Origin: Abyssalbus ytuae
GTDB lineage: Bacteria > Bacteroidota > Bacteroidia > Flavobacteriales > Flavobacteriaceae
Assembly: GCF_022807975.1 (NCBI RefSeq)
Contig: NZ_CP094358.1
Span: 1,426,001 to 1,490,000, forward strand
DNA length: 64,000 bases
Direction of reading: 5' to 3'
The first letter of the stretch is position 1. Every line of letters starts with the position of its first letter. A program made the position numbers and the translations under genes. Shown one piece after another: positions 35,986 to 45,173 of this stretch. Under the pieces are notes generated by a model. The model ran no database searches. It was not told the DNA's origin and saw nothing but the letters and a program-made list of their open reading frames with translations.

Positions 35986-38238
35986 CTAAAATTTCACAGC
36001 TTCTGTAAGCTTCGAATTTTCCACTAAATTAACTTCTGTTTTACTCTCTTTTTTAATTTCAGGTTTTTCAGCTACTGCAGTCTCGGTAGCGTGTCCCCCT
36101 AAAATCGGGGCAATCACCAAGCCTACCAAACAAGTAAGCTTTATAAGAATATTCATTGAAGGCCCTGAAGTATCTTTAAAAGGATCTCCTACGGTATCGC
36201 CGGTTACTGCTGCTTTATGAGCAGCAGAGCCTTTATATGTCATTTCCCCGTTAATTTCCACACCGGCTTCAAACGATTTTTTAGCATTATCCCAGGCTCC
36301 TCCCGCATTATTCTGAAAAATTGCCCACATCACACCCGAAACACACACTCCCGCCATATATCCTCCAAGAGGCTCGGCTCCAAATATTACTCCGATGACA
36401 ATGGGGGTAATGATGGTTATTAAGCCCGGAAGAAGCATTTCTTTTAGGGCTGCCTGTGTGGAAATAGCCACACATTTTCCATATTCCGGTTTTCCTGTTC
36501 CTTCCATAATTCCGGGGATCTCCTTAAACTGACGACGAACCTCCTGTACCATTTGCATAGCGGCTTTACCTACCGACTTCATAGCTAAAGCAGAAAAAAC
36601 TACCGGTATCATTCCTCCCACAAATAAAGCTGCAAGTACATCTGCCTTAAAAATGTTAATTCCGTTAATTCCGGTAAAAGTAACATACGCTGCAAATAAA
36701 GCCAGGGCGGTTAATGCTGCCGAAGCTATAGCAAAACCTTTACCTACTGCTGCAGTAGTATTACCCACAGAATCCAGTATATCAGTACGTTCGCGTACTT
36801 CTTTCGGCAGTTCACTCATTTCGGCCACCCCTCCGGCATTATCAGCTATAGGCCCAAAAGCATCTATGGCCAATTGCATGGCGGTTGTAGCCATCATAGC
36901 CGAAGCGGCAAGTGCCACACCATAAAATCCTGCTAATGCATATGACCCGTAAATTGCTACTGCAAACAATAATACCGATAAAAAAGTAGATTTCATTCCA
37001 ACGGCTAGTCCTGCAATAATATTTGTGGCGGCTCCTGTAGAACTGTTTTGTACAATCTCCAATACAGGTTTTTTACCTAAGCTGGTATAATACGAAGTTA
37101 CTGCCGAAATTAATGCACCAACAGCCAATCCTATCATAGCTGCATAAAACACATGCCGGGAAGGTATAGATTTTAAACCTTCCCCAAAAAAGTTCATTTG
37201 CATCGTTTGCGGTAGCATCCAGTCTATTAGAAACCAACTTGCAATAAGAGTTAATATAATGGCCGTCCAGTTTCCAGTATCCAAAGCTTTTTGCACCTGT
37301 GCCTCCTTAGCTTTATTACTTTTAACACCAACAAGAAAAGTTCCTATTATGGATGCCAAAACACCAACCCCTGCAATAACAAGGGGCAATAAAATTGGCC
37401 CCATATTATTAAAAGCATCAGAAAAAGGGGTAGAAACCGACATATCACGAATTACATAATTTCCTAATACCATTGCAGCAAGTACAGTTGCTACATACGA
37501 CCCGAAAAGATCGGCTCCCATACCTGCCACATCCCCAACATTATCACCTACGTTATCGGCAATCGTTGCCGGATTACGAGGGTCATCTTCAGGAATACCT
37601 GCCTCTACCTTTCCCACAAGATCTGCTCCCACATCGGCTGCTTTTGTATAAATTCCACCGCCTACACGGGCAAACAGGGCAATGGACTCAGCTCCCAGTG
37701 AAAATCCGGCGAGTGATTCCAATACCAATGTCATATTTTCATAGAAAGAGCCATCCCTTCCCATAAATTGTGTGACAAAAATCATGAAAAACAAACTAAG
37801 TCCAAGTACTGCCAGACCTGCCACTCCCAAGCCCATTACTGTACCTCCGCCAAAAGAAACTTTAAGTGCCTGGGGCAAACTGGTTTTTGCAGCTTGTGCA
37901 GTACGTGCATTTGCTTCGGTAGCTATTCGCATTCCAATATTACCCGCTGAAGCAGAAAAAATAGCTCCAAAAATAAACGCCGGCACTATTAACCAACTCG
38001 TCGTTGCTACCATTGTTGAAATACCAAACAATGCAATCGAAGCAATTAAAACAAAAATCAATAATAAACGGTATTCCGCATTCAAAAAGGCAAGAGCTCC
38101 TTCTTTTATACTTCTGGAGATGGACTGCATCCGCTCTCCCCCAGGGGGTTGTTTTTTCACCCACCCTGCTTTGATTCCCATAAAAATCAGCCCTAAAAGA
38201 GCCAACCCAATAGGCAAATAGATAATATTAGATTCCAT
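35986..38238 (-). CDS. hppA: Membrane-bound cation-translocating pyrophosphatase, K+-dependent type
   Basis: Couples pyrophosphate hydrolysis to H+ and/or Na+ export across the inner membrane. The 750 residues form about 16 membrane helices. The catalytic loop [20 protein letters not shown] (from about residue 212) is intact. [11 protein letters not shown] has Ala at residue 496, where K+-independent enzymes have Lys, which marks it as K+-dependent. Many Bacteroidetes homologues pump Na+, so the ion is left open. A hydrophilic tail (about 715-750) is extra. It lies 103 bases after the soluble pyrophosphatase gene on the same strand. Confidence 0.93.
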   Translation of the reverse strand: MESNIIYLPIGLALLGLIFMGIKAGWVKKQPPGGERMQSISRSIKEGALAFLNAEYRLLLIFVLIASIALFGISTMVATTSWLIVPAFIFGAIFSASAGNIGMRIATEANARTAQAAKTSLPQALKVSFGGGTVMGLGVAGLAVLGLSLFFMIFVTQFMGRDGSFYENMTLVLESLAGFSLGAESIALFARVGGGIYTKAADVGADLVGKVEAGIPEDDPRNPATIADNVGDNVGDVAGMGADLFGSYVATVLAAMVLGNYVIRDMSVSTPFSDAFNNMGPILLPLVIAGVGVLASIIGTFLVGVKSNKAKEAQVQKALDTGNWTAIILTLIASWFLIDWMLPQTMQMNFFGEGLKSIPSRHVFYAAMIGLAVGALISAVTSYYTSLGKKPVLEIVQNSSTGAATNIIAGLAVGMKSTFLSVLLFAVAIYGSYALAGFYGVALAASAMMATTAMQLAIDAFGPIADNAGGVAEMSELPKEVRERTDILDSVGNTTAAVGKGFAIASAALTALALFAAYVTFTGINGINIFKADVLAALFVGGMIPVVFSALAMKSVGKAAMQMVQEVRRQFKEIPGIMEGTGKPEYGKCVAISTQAALKEMLLPGLITIITPIVIGVIFGAEPLGGYMAGVCVSGVMWAIFQNNAGGAWDNAKKSFEAGVEINGEMTYKGSAAHKAAVTGDTVGDPFKDTSGPSMNILIKLTCLVGLVIAPILGGHATETAVAEKPEIKKESKTEVNLVENSKLTEAVKF

Positions 38239-38341
38239 GTAGTTAGTAATAAATAAATTAACAGACTTAAAAGTAATAAAAACGATTTTAATAAAAAAAA
38301 GCCTGCTTTATTAAAAATTACGTAATAAAAGGATGGAAAAT

Positions 38342-38872
38342 TTAACTTATGGTGAAAAGATTCTTTTCTTTTGCTTCTGAAGAATCATACCTTTCTTTAC
38401 AATCATAGAATATTTCGTAGGCATTATTTGAATCGCCCCAACCTCCGACATCTACTTTTTTCTCCTCTAAATCTTTATAAACCTGGAAAAAATGTTCTAT
38501 TTCTTTTAATCTATGCGGATTTAATTCGCTTATATCTGTTTTATCATTCCAGATTGGATCGGAAACAGGAACACATATTAATTTTTCATCGGGTCCTTTT
38601 TCATCGGTCATATGGAAAACACCTATGGGCTTCACCTCCATCACACACATGGGAAAAGTTGGTTGATGTCCCATTACCAATACATCTAAAGGATCCCCGT
38701 CTAATGCTAAAGTTTCCGGTATAAACCCATAATCTCCGGGATACATCATAGAAGAAAACAACATCCTGTCAAAACGAATCTTCTTTAACTTAAAATCATA
38801 CTCGTATTTATTCCTGCTACCTTTAGGTATTTCTATTAAAACATCAAAAGTTTTTATTTTTTGTGTATCCAT
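38342..38872 (-). CDS. ppa: Soluble inorganic pyrophosphatase, family I
   Basis: Hydrolyses cytosolic pyrophosphate. The 176 residues carry YPGDYGF at 44-50 and the metal-binding DGDPLD at 58-63, the signature of family I. The length is typical. It lies directly upstream of the membrane pyrophosphatase, so two enzymes competing for the same substrate (one energy-conserving, one not) are neighbours on one strand. Confidence 0.95.
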   Translation of the reverse strand: MDTQKIKTFDVLIEIPKGSRNKYEYDFKLKKIRFDRMLFSSMMYPGDYGFIPETLALDGDPLDVLVMGHQPTFPMCVMEVKPIGVFHMTDEKGPDEKLICVPVSDPIWNDKTDISELNPHRLKEIEHFFQVYKDLEEKKVDVGGWGDSNNAYEIFYDCKERYDSSEAKEKNLFTIS

Positions 38873-38967
38873 TATCTTAATTTATTAAATTAATTGTAAA
38901 GGGGTGCAAAAGTAGGTAAGAACTAATTAATAACCAACAATCTATTCATTATTAAGAATAAAAAACT

Positions 38968-41460
38968 TTAAAAATAAAATCCGAAAGCTCCTGTTACGCT
39001 AAATCTTCTGGCTCCGGGAAGGTCAAGATAATTACCACGGAAGTTAAAATCTATTCTGAATACTTTAAAAATATTGCCTATGCCAAACGAATACTCCCAG
39101 TAAATTCTGTCATCCGGGGCAATAAGAGGAATGTTAGCAGGCTGATTTAACAATATATTTTCGTCTGAAAGTTCTCCCCACACACCTCTCAGTCCCACTA
39201 TTTCCCTTAGGTTGAATTTTCGCAACCAGGGAACTCTGGAAAATAATCTCCCGTTAAAATTATGCTCCAAATGTACAGAAGCATACGTATCGGTTACAAA
39301 TTCATAAAAATCCAAGTTGGGAAAAGTATTAAAAATAGAAAAATAGGTTTGGTTACCTGGTACAACACTTAAAAGACTTAATGGGACTTCACCAAAAGTT
39401 TTACCCAATTCAACTGTGGTAAAAAGCCTTCCAAAACCACCCACCTGCCAGGGTTTTCTAAAAAAAAGCTGTACTTTTTCGTAGTCGAAATCACTTTCAA
39501 GAACATCTTTAAGTCCTGCAGAATAGTTCAGGAATAAAATTGAATAGTCATCATTAACATCTTTACGCTCTACTCCATACCCTATGGTTTTTCTGCCGGG
39601 GGTATATTTGAGTGACATATTCATTTCAAACTGCTTAGTCTCAGAAGCAATCCCGGTTGATGATTCAGCATCCAGATAACTTAAACTAAAAACATCCGGC
39701 AACGCCGATCTAAGAGTCCTGAAAGAGCCTCCCATCCCAAATTTTAAATTTTTATAAGGTTCAAATTCAATACCGGCAGTAGTTAAATTAATATTGGTAA
39801 GTTTATCATTAGCTCCGGCTGTAAACAAAGCAGAGGAAGCAAAACTTCTGCCTAAAACATCATTAGTAGCGGTTAAACTCACTCCTATTTGCTCTACATC
39901 CCTTCTGTTACCTGCCGAAACTTTAAGCCTTATTTTTCTGTCAAGAAGCCATTTACCGGAAATACCATACTTAAATTTTGAATCTTTAAAGCCATAGGCT
40001 CCGTATCCTTCTATCCGCCACATATCATTGGGGCCAAAATAAGTTCTGCCACCACCTCTTATTCTCAATCCTTCGGCTTCGTTCATACCGAAAGTTGAAA
40101 AAATAGGACCATAATCTATATTCCATTTATCAATTTCTATATATCCAGAAGCTAATATAGAGCCAATATTGTAAAGCCTTTTAAACTTGGGAACTGTTTT
40201 AAGGGTATCTAACATTGTATATATACCCCTTTCGTCTTTATTAAGATCTTCAAGCCTGTGATGACTCCAAAACTCATCACTTCTATCATAAATTACGGGG
40301 TTGAACGGATCTACTTCAACTTCATAAAAACTGCTTCCCTTTTCAATATCAAACTCATAATTATCATAAACAGTAGTTCTTTTACCATAAATACCTTTTG
40401 ATTCTTCTTTTTTATTCAAAGAAAAATCACTCATCATATAATCCCGTTCCAGCAAAAAGACAGAATCATTAAGCACCTCAAACTCCTGCTCTATATATAT
40501 TTCCTTAACCCAGTTTATGTTGGCACTTTTGGTGACCTGCAAGTTAATTTCCTTAATGGCAAAAGTTGTATCGTTAACCCAAAAATCTCCTTTGAAAGTG
40601 AGTTCATTTTTTCGTCGCGGATAGTAAATTATATTATAACACCATTTATTATCGATAAATGTACTATCAGCCAGCACATAATTATAGGTATCAATACCTG
40701 TTTTTGAAAGAGGACTCACAAAACTTTTATCAAAAAAGCGAAGGTAATTATTGTATATGTCATAATCAGAATACAAATCCTGTATAAAAGAGATAATACT
40801 CTGATTTGAACTGAACCCGGAATTTTTATTACCTATTAAATCTTCTTTCTCCTTTTTCAATTTATTGTCGCCATAAACCTTATAAACCGCCTCATTAATG
40901 AAGATAGGAAGATATGTTTTTCCTGTAACCCGTGAAGTATCAACCTGCTCAAAAACAAATTCCATTCCTTTAAAGAGTTTGCTCTCCATAAGGGCAGAAT
41001 CTATGGTATTAAGGTCAAACTCTACTTTTTCATACTTATCATATTGGTACTGATCAAACTTTCTAATACCATTTTGCCTTTTTCGCGCCCATATTTTTTT
41101 GAGTATTTCAACTGCAGGATTATTCTTTTTGGACTGTTTCCCTCTATAAACAACAACCTCATCCAGTAATTCCCCTTCTACAAGAATTACTTTTAAATCG
41201 TAGTTAGCTCCTTTTTTAAGTTCCAGTTCCTGTCCTGTGTATCCTAATGATGAAATAATAAGGATATCGTATGTTTGGTCAGATTCCAAATAAAATCTGC
41301 CATCATCATTGGTAATTGTTCCTTCGGTGGAATCTTTAAAGTACACATTTGCAAAAGGAATAGGGTTTTCACTTTCGTCAACTACTATACCGCTTACCTT
41401 AGTTTGAGACCAAAGAAAACAGTAATTTAGGAATATAATGAGATAAAAAAGTTTTTTCAT
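38968..41460 (-). CDS. DUF5686 outer-membrane protein with CarboxypepD_reg-like domain
   Basis: About 830 residues from the preferred ATG at 41460; an upstream in-frame ATG at 41481 would add seven residues before the signal peptide. The signal peptide MKKLFYLIIF... ends near WSQ, followed by a carboxypeptidase-regulatory-like beta sandwich (about 20-105; VSGIVVDESENPIPFANVYF is the typical start). The long C-terminal DUF5686 region has alternating beta strands typical of an outer-membrane barrel. The domain architecture resembles TonB-dependent receptors without a plug. Function unknown. Confidence 0.83.
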   Translation of the reverse strand: MKKLFYLIIFLNYCFLWSQTKVSGIVVDESENPIPFANVYFKDSTEGTITNDDGRFYLESDQTYDILIISSLGYTGQELELKKGANYDLKVILVEGELLDEVVVYRGKQSKKNNPAVEILKKIWARKRQNGIRKFDQYQYDKYEKVEFDLNTIDSALMESKLFKGMEFVFEQVDTSRVTGKTYLPIFINEAVYKVYGDNKLKKEKEDLIGNKNSGFSSNQSIISFIQDLYSDYDIYNNYLRFFDKSFVSPLSKTGIDTYNYVLADSTFIDNKWCYNIIYYPRRKNELTFKGDFWVNDTTFAIKEINLQVTKSANINWVKEIYIEQEFEVLNDSVFLLERDYMMSDFSLNKKEESKGIYGKRTTVYDNYEFDIEKGSSFYEVEVDPFNPVIYDRSDEFWSHHRLEDLNKDERGIYTMLDTLKTVPKFKRLYNIGSILASGYIEIDKWNIDYGPIFSTFGMNEAEGLRIRGGGRTYFGPNDMWRIEGYGAYGFKDSKFKYGISGKWLLDRKIRLKVSAGNRRDVEQIGVSLTATNDVLGRSFASSALFTAGANDKLTNINLTTAGIEFEPYKNLKFGMGGSFRTLRSALPDVFSLSYLDAESSTGIASETKQFEMNMSLKYTPGRKTIGYGVERKDVNDDYSILFLNYSAGLKDVLESDFDYEKVQLFFRKPWQVGGFGRLFTTVELGKTFGEVPLSLLSVVPGNQTYFSIFNTFPNLDFYEFVTDTYASVHLEHNFNGRLFSRVPWLRKFNLREIVGLRGVWGELSDENILLNQPANIPLIAPDDRIYWEYSFGIGNIFKVFRIDFNFRGNYLDLPGARRFSVTGAFGFYF

Positions 41461-41461
41461 A

Positions 41462-41502
41462 AAAAAATAAAACTCCGCCAACTAAAATAATCAGCGAAGT
41501 TT
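41462..41502 (-). terminator. Terminator after pdhB
   Basis: Stem 41470-41478 / 41494-41502 (AAACTCCGC against GCGAAGTTT, one mismatch) is followed by a T-rich run on the minus strand, 22 bases after the pdhB stop. Confidence 0.6.
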
Positions 41503-41524
41503 ACATAACGTAACTTTTTTGAAT

Positions 41525-42502
41525 TTATTTATACAAAACTTTTTTAACAGCCTTGATAACATCATTTGCATTAGGCAACCACTCCTGTAATAAAGCCGGA
41601 GAATAAGGTGCAGGTGTATCGGCAGTATTAATTCTTACTACCGGCGCATCAAGATAGTCAAATGCCTGTTCCTGAACCTGATAAGTTATCTCTGTAGATA
41701 TATTACCAAATGGCCAGGCTTCTTCAAGTATGACCAACCTGTTAGTTTTTTTAACAGATTTAATAATGGTTTCATGATCCATGGGTCGGATAGTCCTTAA
41801 ATCAATAATTTCACAACTTATTCCTTCCTTTTCAAGTTCGTCGGCCGCTTTAAAAGCCTCTTTTATAATTTTACCAAACGAAATTATAGTAACATCTTTC
41901 CCTTCTCTTTTTATATCAGCTACACCAAGAGGAATAGCATATTCTCCTTCCGGTACTTCTCCTTTATCTCCATACATTTGTTCAGACTCCATAAAAATAA
42001 CAGGGTCATCATCCCTTATGGCAGATTTAAGTAAACCTTTTGCATCATAGGGGTTTGAGGGAACAACTACTTTTAAACCCGGACAATTTGCAAACCAGCT
42101 TTCAAAAGCCTGGGAATGTGTTGCGGCCAACTGACCTGCCGAAGCGGTAGGCCCCCTGAAAACTATAGGAACATTTATTTGCCCCCCTGACATTTGACGC
42201 ATTTTAGCCGCATTATTTATAATCTGATCAATTCCAACCAATGAAAAATTAAAGGTCATAAATTCAATAATAGGCCTGTTGCCATTCATAGCAGAACCAA
42301 CTCCTATCCCTGCAAAACCAAGTTCAGAAATCGGGGTATCTAATACCCTGTCAGGCCCAAATTCATCCAGCATTCCTTTTGAAGCTTTGTACGCACCATT
42401 GTATTCTGCCACTTCCTCCCCCATTAAATAAATTGATTCATCTCTTCGCATTTCTTCGCTCATGGCTTCACAAACGGCTTCTCTAAACTGAATTGTTCTC
42501 AT
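41525..42502 (-). CDS. pdhB: Pyruvate dehydrogenase E1 component, beta subunit
   Basis: The 325 residues form the thiamine-diphosphate-binding beta subunit of E1 (transketolase-like), with EAVCEAMSEEMRRD at the start, DTPISELGFAG near 56 and ATHSQAFESW near 128. It oxidatively decarboxylates pyruvate (or a branched 2-oxoacid) together with an alpha subunit. Neither the alpha subunit nor E2 is adjacent. In flavobacteria pdhB often stands apart, so this is not a sign of breakage. It is flanked by a -7 box and a terminator and is probably monocistronic. Confidence 0.92.
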   Translation of the reverse strand: MRTIQFREAVCEAMSEEMRRDESIYLMGEEVAEYNGAYKASKGMLDEFGPDRVLDTPISELGFAGIGVGSAMNGNRPIIEFMTFNFSLVGIDQIINNAAKMRQMSGGQINVPIVFRGPTASAGQLAATHSQAFESWFANCPGLKVVVPSNPYDAKGLLKSAIRDDDPVIFMESEQMYGDKGEVPEGEYAIPLGVADIKREGKDVTIISFGKIIKEAFKAADELEKEGISCEIIDLRTIRPMDHETIIKSVKKTNRLVILEEAWPFGNISTEITYQVQEQAFDYLDAPVVRINTADTPAPYSPALLQEWLPNANDVIKAVKKVLYK

Positions 42503-42534
42503 CTATATTAAAGTTCTTTTTGTTTAAGCGTAGC

Positions 42535-42542
42535 AAAAATAG
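42535..42542 (-). promoter_or_regulatory. Candidate -7 box of pdhB
   Basis: TATTTTTG on the minus strand is an exact TAnnTTTG match, 32 bases before the pdhB ATG. Confidence 0.5.
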
Positions 42543-42578
42543 TAATTATCAACCAACTTTCTTAACTACTTTTTATTA

Positions 42579-42606
42579 AAAAATACTATGCGTGCATAGT
42601 ATTTTT
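42579..42606. promoter_or_regulatory. 13-bp palindrome, candidate operator between pdhB and etfBA
   Basis: Perfect inverted repeat (42579-42591 / 42594-42606) with core ACTATGC-GT-GCATAGT. A -7-like TATCTTCG lies at 42620-42627 before etfB, so the right arm falls on the etfB -33 region, as expected for a repressor site. It is also 37 bases upstream of the pdhB -7 box. It is not placed as a terminator, since it lies 5' of both genes. The regulator is unknown; a TetR- or MarR-type fatty-acid regulator is a guess from ETF function. Confidence 0.5.
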
Positions 42607-42666
42607 GAGATTTATTCATTATCTTCGTACGACGTTTATTAAAAACATAAAAAACACTGATTAAAT

Positions 42667-43413
42667 ATGAAGATATTAGTATGTATTAGCCATGTTCCTG
42701 ATACTACATCAAAAATTAACTTTACCGATGGCGACACCAGGTTTGACACAAATGGGGTTCAATTTGTTATAAATCCTAATGATGAATTCGGCCTGACACG
42801 AGCCATGTGGTTTAAGGAAAAACAAGGAGCCTCGATTACAGTAGTAAATGTTGGCGGACCGGAAACAGAACCTACGCTTCGTAAAGCACTTGCCATAGGA
42901 GCAGATGAGGCTATAAGAGTAAATACCGAACCAACTGATGGTTTTTTTGTAGCCAAACAATTAGCCAAAATAGTGGCAGACGGAGGATTTGATTTAATTA
43001 TTGCCGGACGGGAATCTATTGATTATAATGGAGGAATGGTGCCCGGAATGTTGGCCACTCTTGTTAATGCAAACTTTGTCAATACATGTATAGGTTTAGA
43101 AATAAATGATAATGATGTAACAGCCATCAGGGAAATTGATGGGGGTAAAGAAACTTTAAAAACCAGTTTGCCATTAGTTATCGGCGGACAAAAAGGACTG
43201 GTAGAAGAAAGTGATTTAAGAATTCCTAATATGAGAGGGATTATGATGGCCCGCCAAAAAAAATTAACAGTGGCAGAACCCGTTGAAGCAACAAAAGAAA
43301 CTACTGCCGTTAAATTTGAAAACCCCGCACCCAAAGGTGCTGTTAAACTTGTTTCTCCTGATAACCTTGATGAATTGGTGAGTTTGCTTCACAACGAGGC
43401 TAAAGTTATTTAA
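42667..43413 (+). CDS. etfB: Electron transfer flavoprotein, beta subunit
   Basis: The 248-residue beta subunit of the FAD-containing ETF carries electrons from acyl-CoA and other dehydrogenases to the respiratory chain. It has the beta-subunit N-terminus MKILVCISHVPDTTSKI, GADEAIRV near 75, GRESIDYNGG near 118 and the recognition-loop region near 190-205. It is 78 bases upstream of etfA on the same strand. A palindromic operator candidate overlaps its promoter region. Confidence 0.95.
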   Translation: MKILVCISHVPDTTSKINFTDGDTRFDTNGVQFVINPNDEFGLTRAMWFKEKQGASITVVNVGGPETEPTLRKALAIGADEAIRVNTEPTDGFFVAKQLAKIVADGGFDLIIAGRESIDYNGGMVPGMLATLVNANFVNTCIGLEINDNDVTAIREIDGGKETLKTSLPLVIGGQKGLVEESDLRIPNMRGIMMARQKKLTVAEPVEATKETTAVKFENPAPKGAVKLVSPDNLDELVSLLHNEAKVI

Positions 43414-43491
43414 TGATACAAAAACTGCAATCTCTCAATTATTCGTTCAGATAAAAAACTGAGAGTTAAATTTTAAAAACTGAAAAATATT

Positions 43492-44460
43492 ATGTCTGTC
43501 CTAGTATATACTGAAACCGAAAACGGAAAATTTAAAAAAACTGCCTTTGAAGTTGCTTCCTATGCAAAAGAGGTGGCAGCAATGATGGGAACATCAGTTA
43601 CAGCCATAGCGATAAATGCTGAAAACGCAACGGAATTAGGCAGCTACGGTGTTGACAAAGTATTGATGGTAAAAAATGAAAAACTCAACACTTTTAATGC
43701 CAAAGCCTATGCCGATACTTTAAAACAAGCTGCCGACAAAGAACAAGCTAAAGTAATTATTGTAAGTTCAAGCGCCGACAGTAAATTTATGGCGCCAATA
43801 CTAGCTGTAAAGCTTAATGCCGGATATGCTTCCAATGTTGTTTCTTTACCTGAAAGCACATCGCCTTTTAAAGTAAAAAGAACCGCTTTTTCAAATAAAG
43901 CTTTTAATATTACTGAAATTACCACCGATGTAAAATTAGTGGGTGTTTCAAAAAATTCATTTGGCCTGAAGGAAAATACTGCAACTGCTTCCGAAGAAGC
44001 GTTTGCACCTGAACTAAACAACGATGATTTTACCATAAAAGTAGAATCTGTTGATAAGGCTACTGGCAAAGTTACCATTGCCGATGCTGATATAGTAGTT
44101 TCGGGAGGCAGAGGCTTAAAAGGTCCTGAAAACTGGAACATGATAGAAAATCTTGCCGAGGTACTGGGAGCAGCAACTGCTTGCTCCAAGCCGGTATCAG
44201 ATATGGGATGGAGACCCCATAGTGAACACGTAGGCCAAACAGGAAAACCAGTAGCTTCCAATTTATATATAGCTATAGGAATTTCAGGAGCCATTCAGCA
44301 TTTGGCAGGCATCAATGCTTCTAAAGTAAAGGTTGTAATTAACAATGATCCGGAAGCACCTTTCTTTAAAGCAGCAGACTATGGTGTGGTAGGTGATGCT
44401 TTTGAAGTAGTTCCCAGGCTCACGGAAAAATTAAAAGAATTTAAAGCTAATAACGCATAA
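43492..44460 (+). CDS. etfA: Electron transfer flavoprotein, alpha subunit
   Basis: The 322-residue partner of EtfB holds most of the FAD site. The C-terminal FAD domain (about 195-320) has SGGRGLKGPENW, GWRPHSEHVGQTGK, IGISGAIQHLAG and INNDPEAPFF in the canonical order. The N-terminal domain is the usual ETF Rossmann-like fold. It is followed by a strong terminator, so etfB-etfA is a two-gene operon. Confidence 0.95.
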   Translation: MSVLVYTETENGKFKKTAFEVASYAKEVAAMMGTSVTAIAINAENATELGSYGVDKVLMVKNEKLNTFNAKAYADTLKQAADKEQAKVIIVSSSADSKFMAPILAVKLNAGYASNVVSLPESTSPFKVKRTAFSNKAFNITEITTDVKLVGVSKNSFGLKENTATASEEAFAPELNNDDFTIKVESVDKATGKVTIADADIVVSGGRGLKGPENWNMIENLAEVLGAATACSKPVSDMGWRPHSEHVGQTGKPVASNLYIAIGISGAIQHLAGINASKVKVVINNDPEAPFFKAADYGVVGDAFEVVPRLTEKLKEFKANNA

Positions 44461-44480
44461 TTTTGTTAAATTGTGCCCTG

Positions 44481-44530
44481 AAAAGGGCTATCTGGTAGGG
44501 TACTCCTTATCAGATAGCCTTTTGTTTTTT
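44481..44530 (+). terminator. Terminator of etfBA
   Basis: AAAAGG(G)CTATCTG (44481-44494) pairs with CAGATAGCCTTTT (44511-44523) with one bulged G, followed by a T-rich run on the plus strand. Confidence 0.75.
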
Positions 44531-44538
44531 AGTGATTT

Positions 44539-45165
44539 ATGAGTTTAGTGAAATTGAACATAAAAGGTATTTCGTACAGCCAGACACAAAATGGTGCATA
44601 CGCACTTATTTTAAACGAAGTTGATGGTGAAAGAAAATTACCTATCGTTATTGGTGCTTTTGAAGCTCAGTCCATTGCCATTGCACTGGAAAAAGAGATC
44701 AAACCGCCAAGACCTTTAACGCACGATTTATTTAAAAGTTTTGCCGACAGGTTTGATATAATTGTAAAACAGGTCATTATCCATAAACTGGTGGACGGGG
44801 TTTTTTATTCAAGCATAATTTGCGAACGCGATAAAATTGAAGAAATAATAGATGCCCGAACCAGTGATGCCATAGCATTGGCACTACGGTTTAACGCACC
44901 TATTTTTACCTACAAAAATATACTGGATAAAGCCGGAATATATTTAAAGTTTTCCCCTAAAGAAGAGGAGGAAGAAAATAAGGAAGAAGGAGAACATATT
45001 GTTTTAGATGAAGTTTTATCTTCTGACACTGCTAAAACAGAAGAATCATATAAAACCCACTCTTTAAAGGAACTTTACACTATGCTTGATGCTGCCGTGT
45101 CAAATGAAGATTATGAAAAAGCAGCAAAAATAAGAGATGAAATCTCGAAAAGAGAGCAGAAATAA
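44539..45165 (+). CDS. Bifunctional nuclease family protein (DUF151) with UVR motif
   Basis: The 208 residues comprise a DUF151 domain (about 1-140; LNEVDGERKLPIVIGAFEAQSIA and TSDAIALALRFNAPIF are typical) and a C-terminal UVR/UvrB-UvrC interaction helix pair (about 170-205; LDAAVSNEDYEKAAKIRDEI). DUF151 proteins have been described as nucleases with both DNase and RNase activity in plants, but in bacteria the role is unclear. The 8-base gap to the nucleoside transporter suggests co-transcription. Confidence 0.88.
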   Translation: MSLVKLNIKGISYSQTQNGAYALILNEVDGERKLPIVIGAFEAQSIAIALEKEIKPPRPLTHDLFKSFADRFDIIVKQVIIHKLVDGVFYSSIICERDKIEEIIDARTSDAIALALRFNAPIFTYKNILDKAGIYLKFSPKEEEEENKEEGEHIVLDEVLSSDTAKTEESYKTHSLKELYTMLDAAVSNEDYEKAAKIRDEISKREQK

Positions 45166-45173
45166 AATTTTAT

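Noticed and set aside
37472-38221. Several plus-strand ORFs of 60-149 codons opposite hppA
   Set aside because: Antisense shadows of the strongly coding membrane pyrophosphatase.
38280-38320. Hairpin between ppa and hppA
   Set aside because: The AAGC/GCTT stem is too short and its loop too small to call a terminator.
42579-42606. Reading the palindrome as a terminator
   Set aside because: It lies upstream of both flanking genes, so there is no transcript for it to end.
43707-44294. 195-codon minus-strand ORF opposite etfA
   Set aside because: Shadow of etfA; no start context or domain, while etfA has complete FAD motifs.
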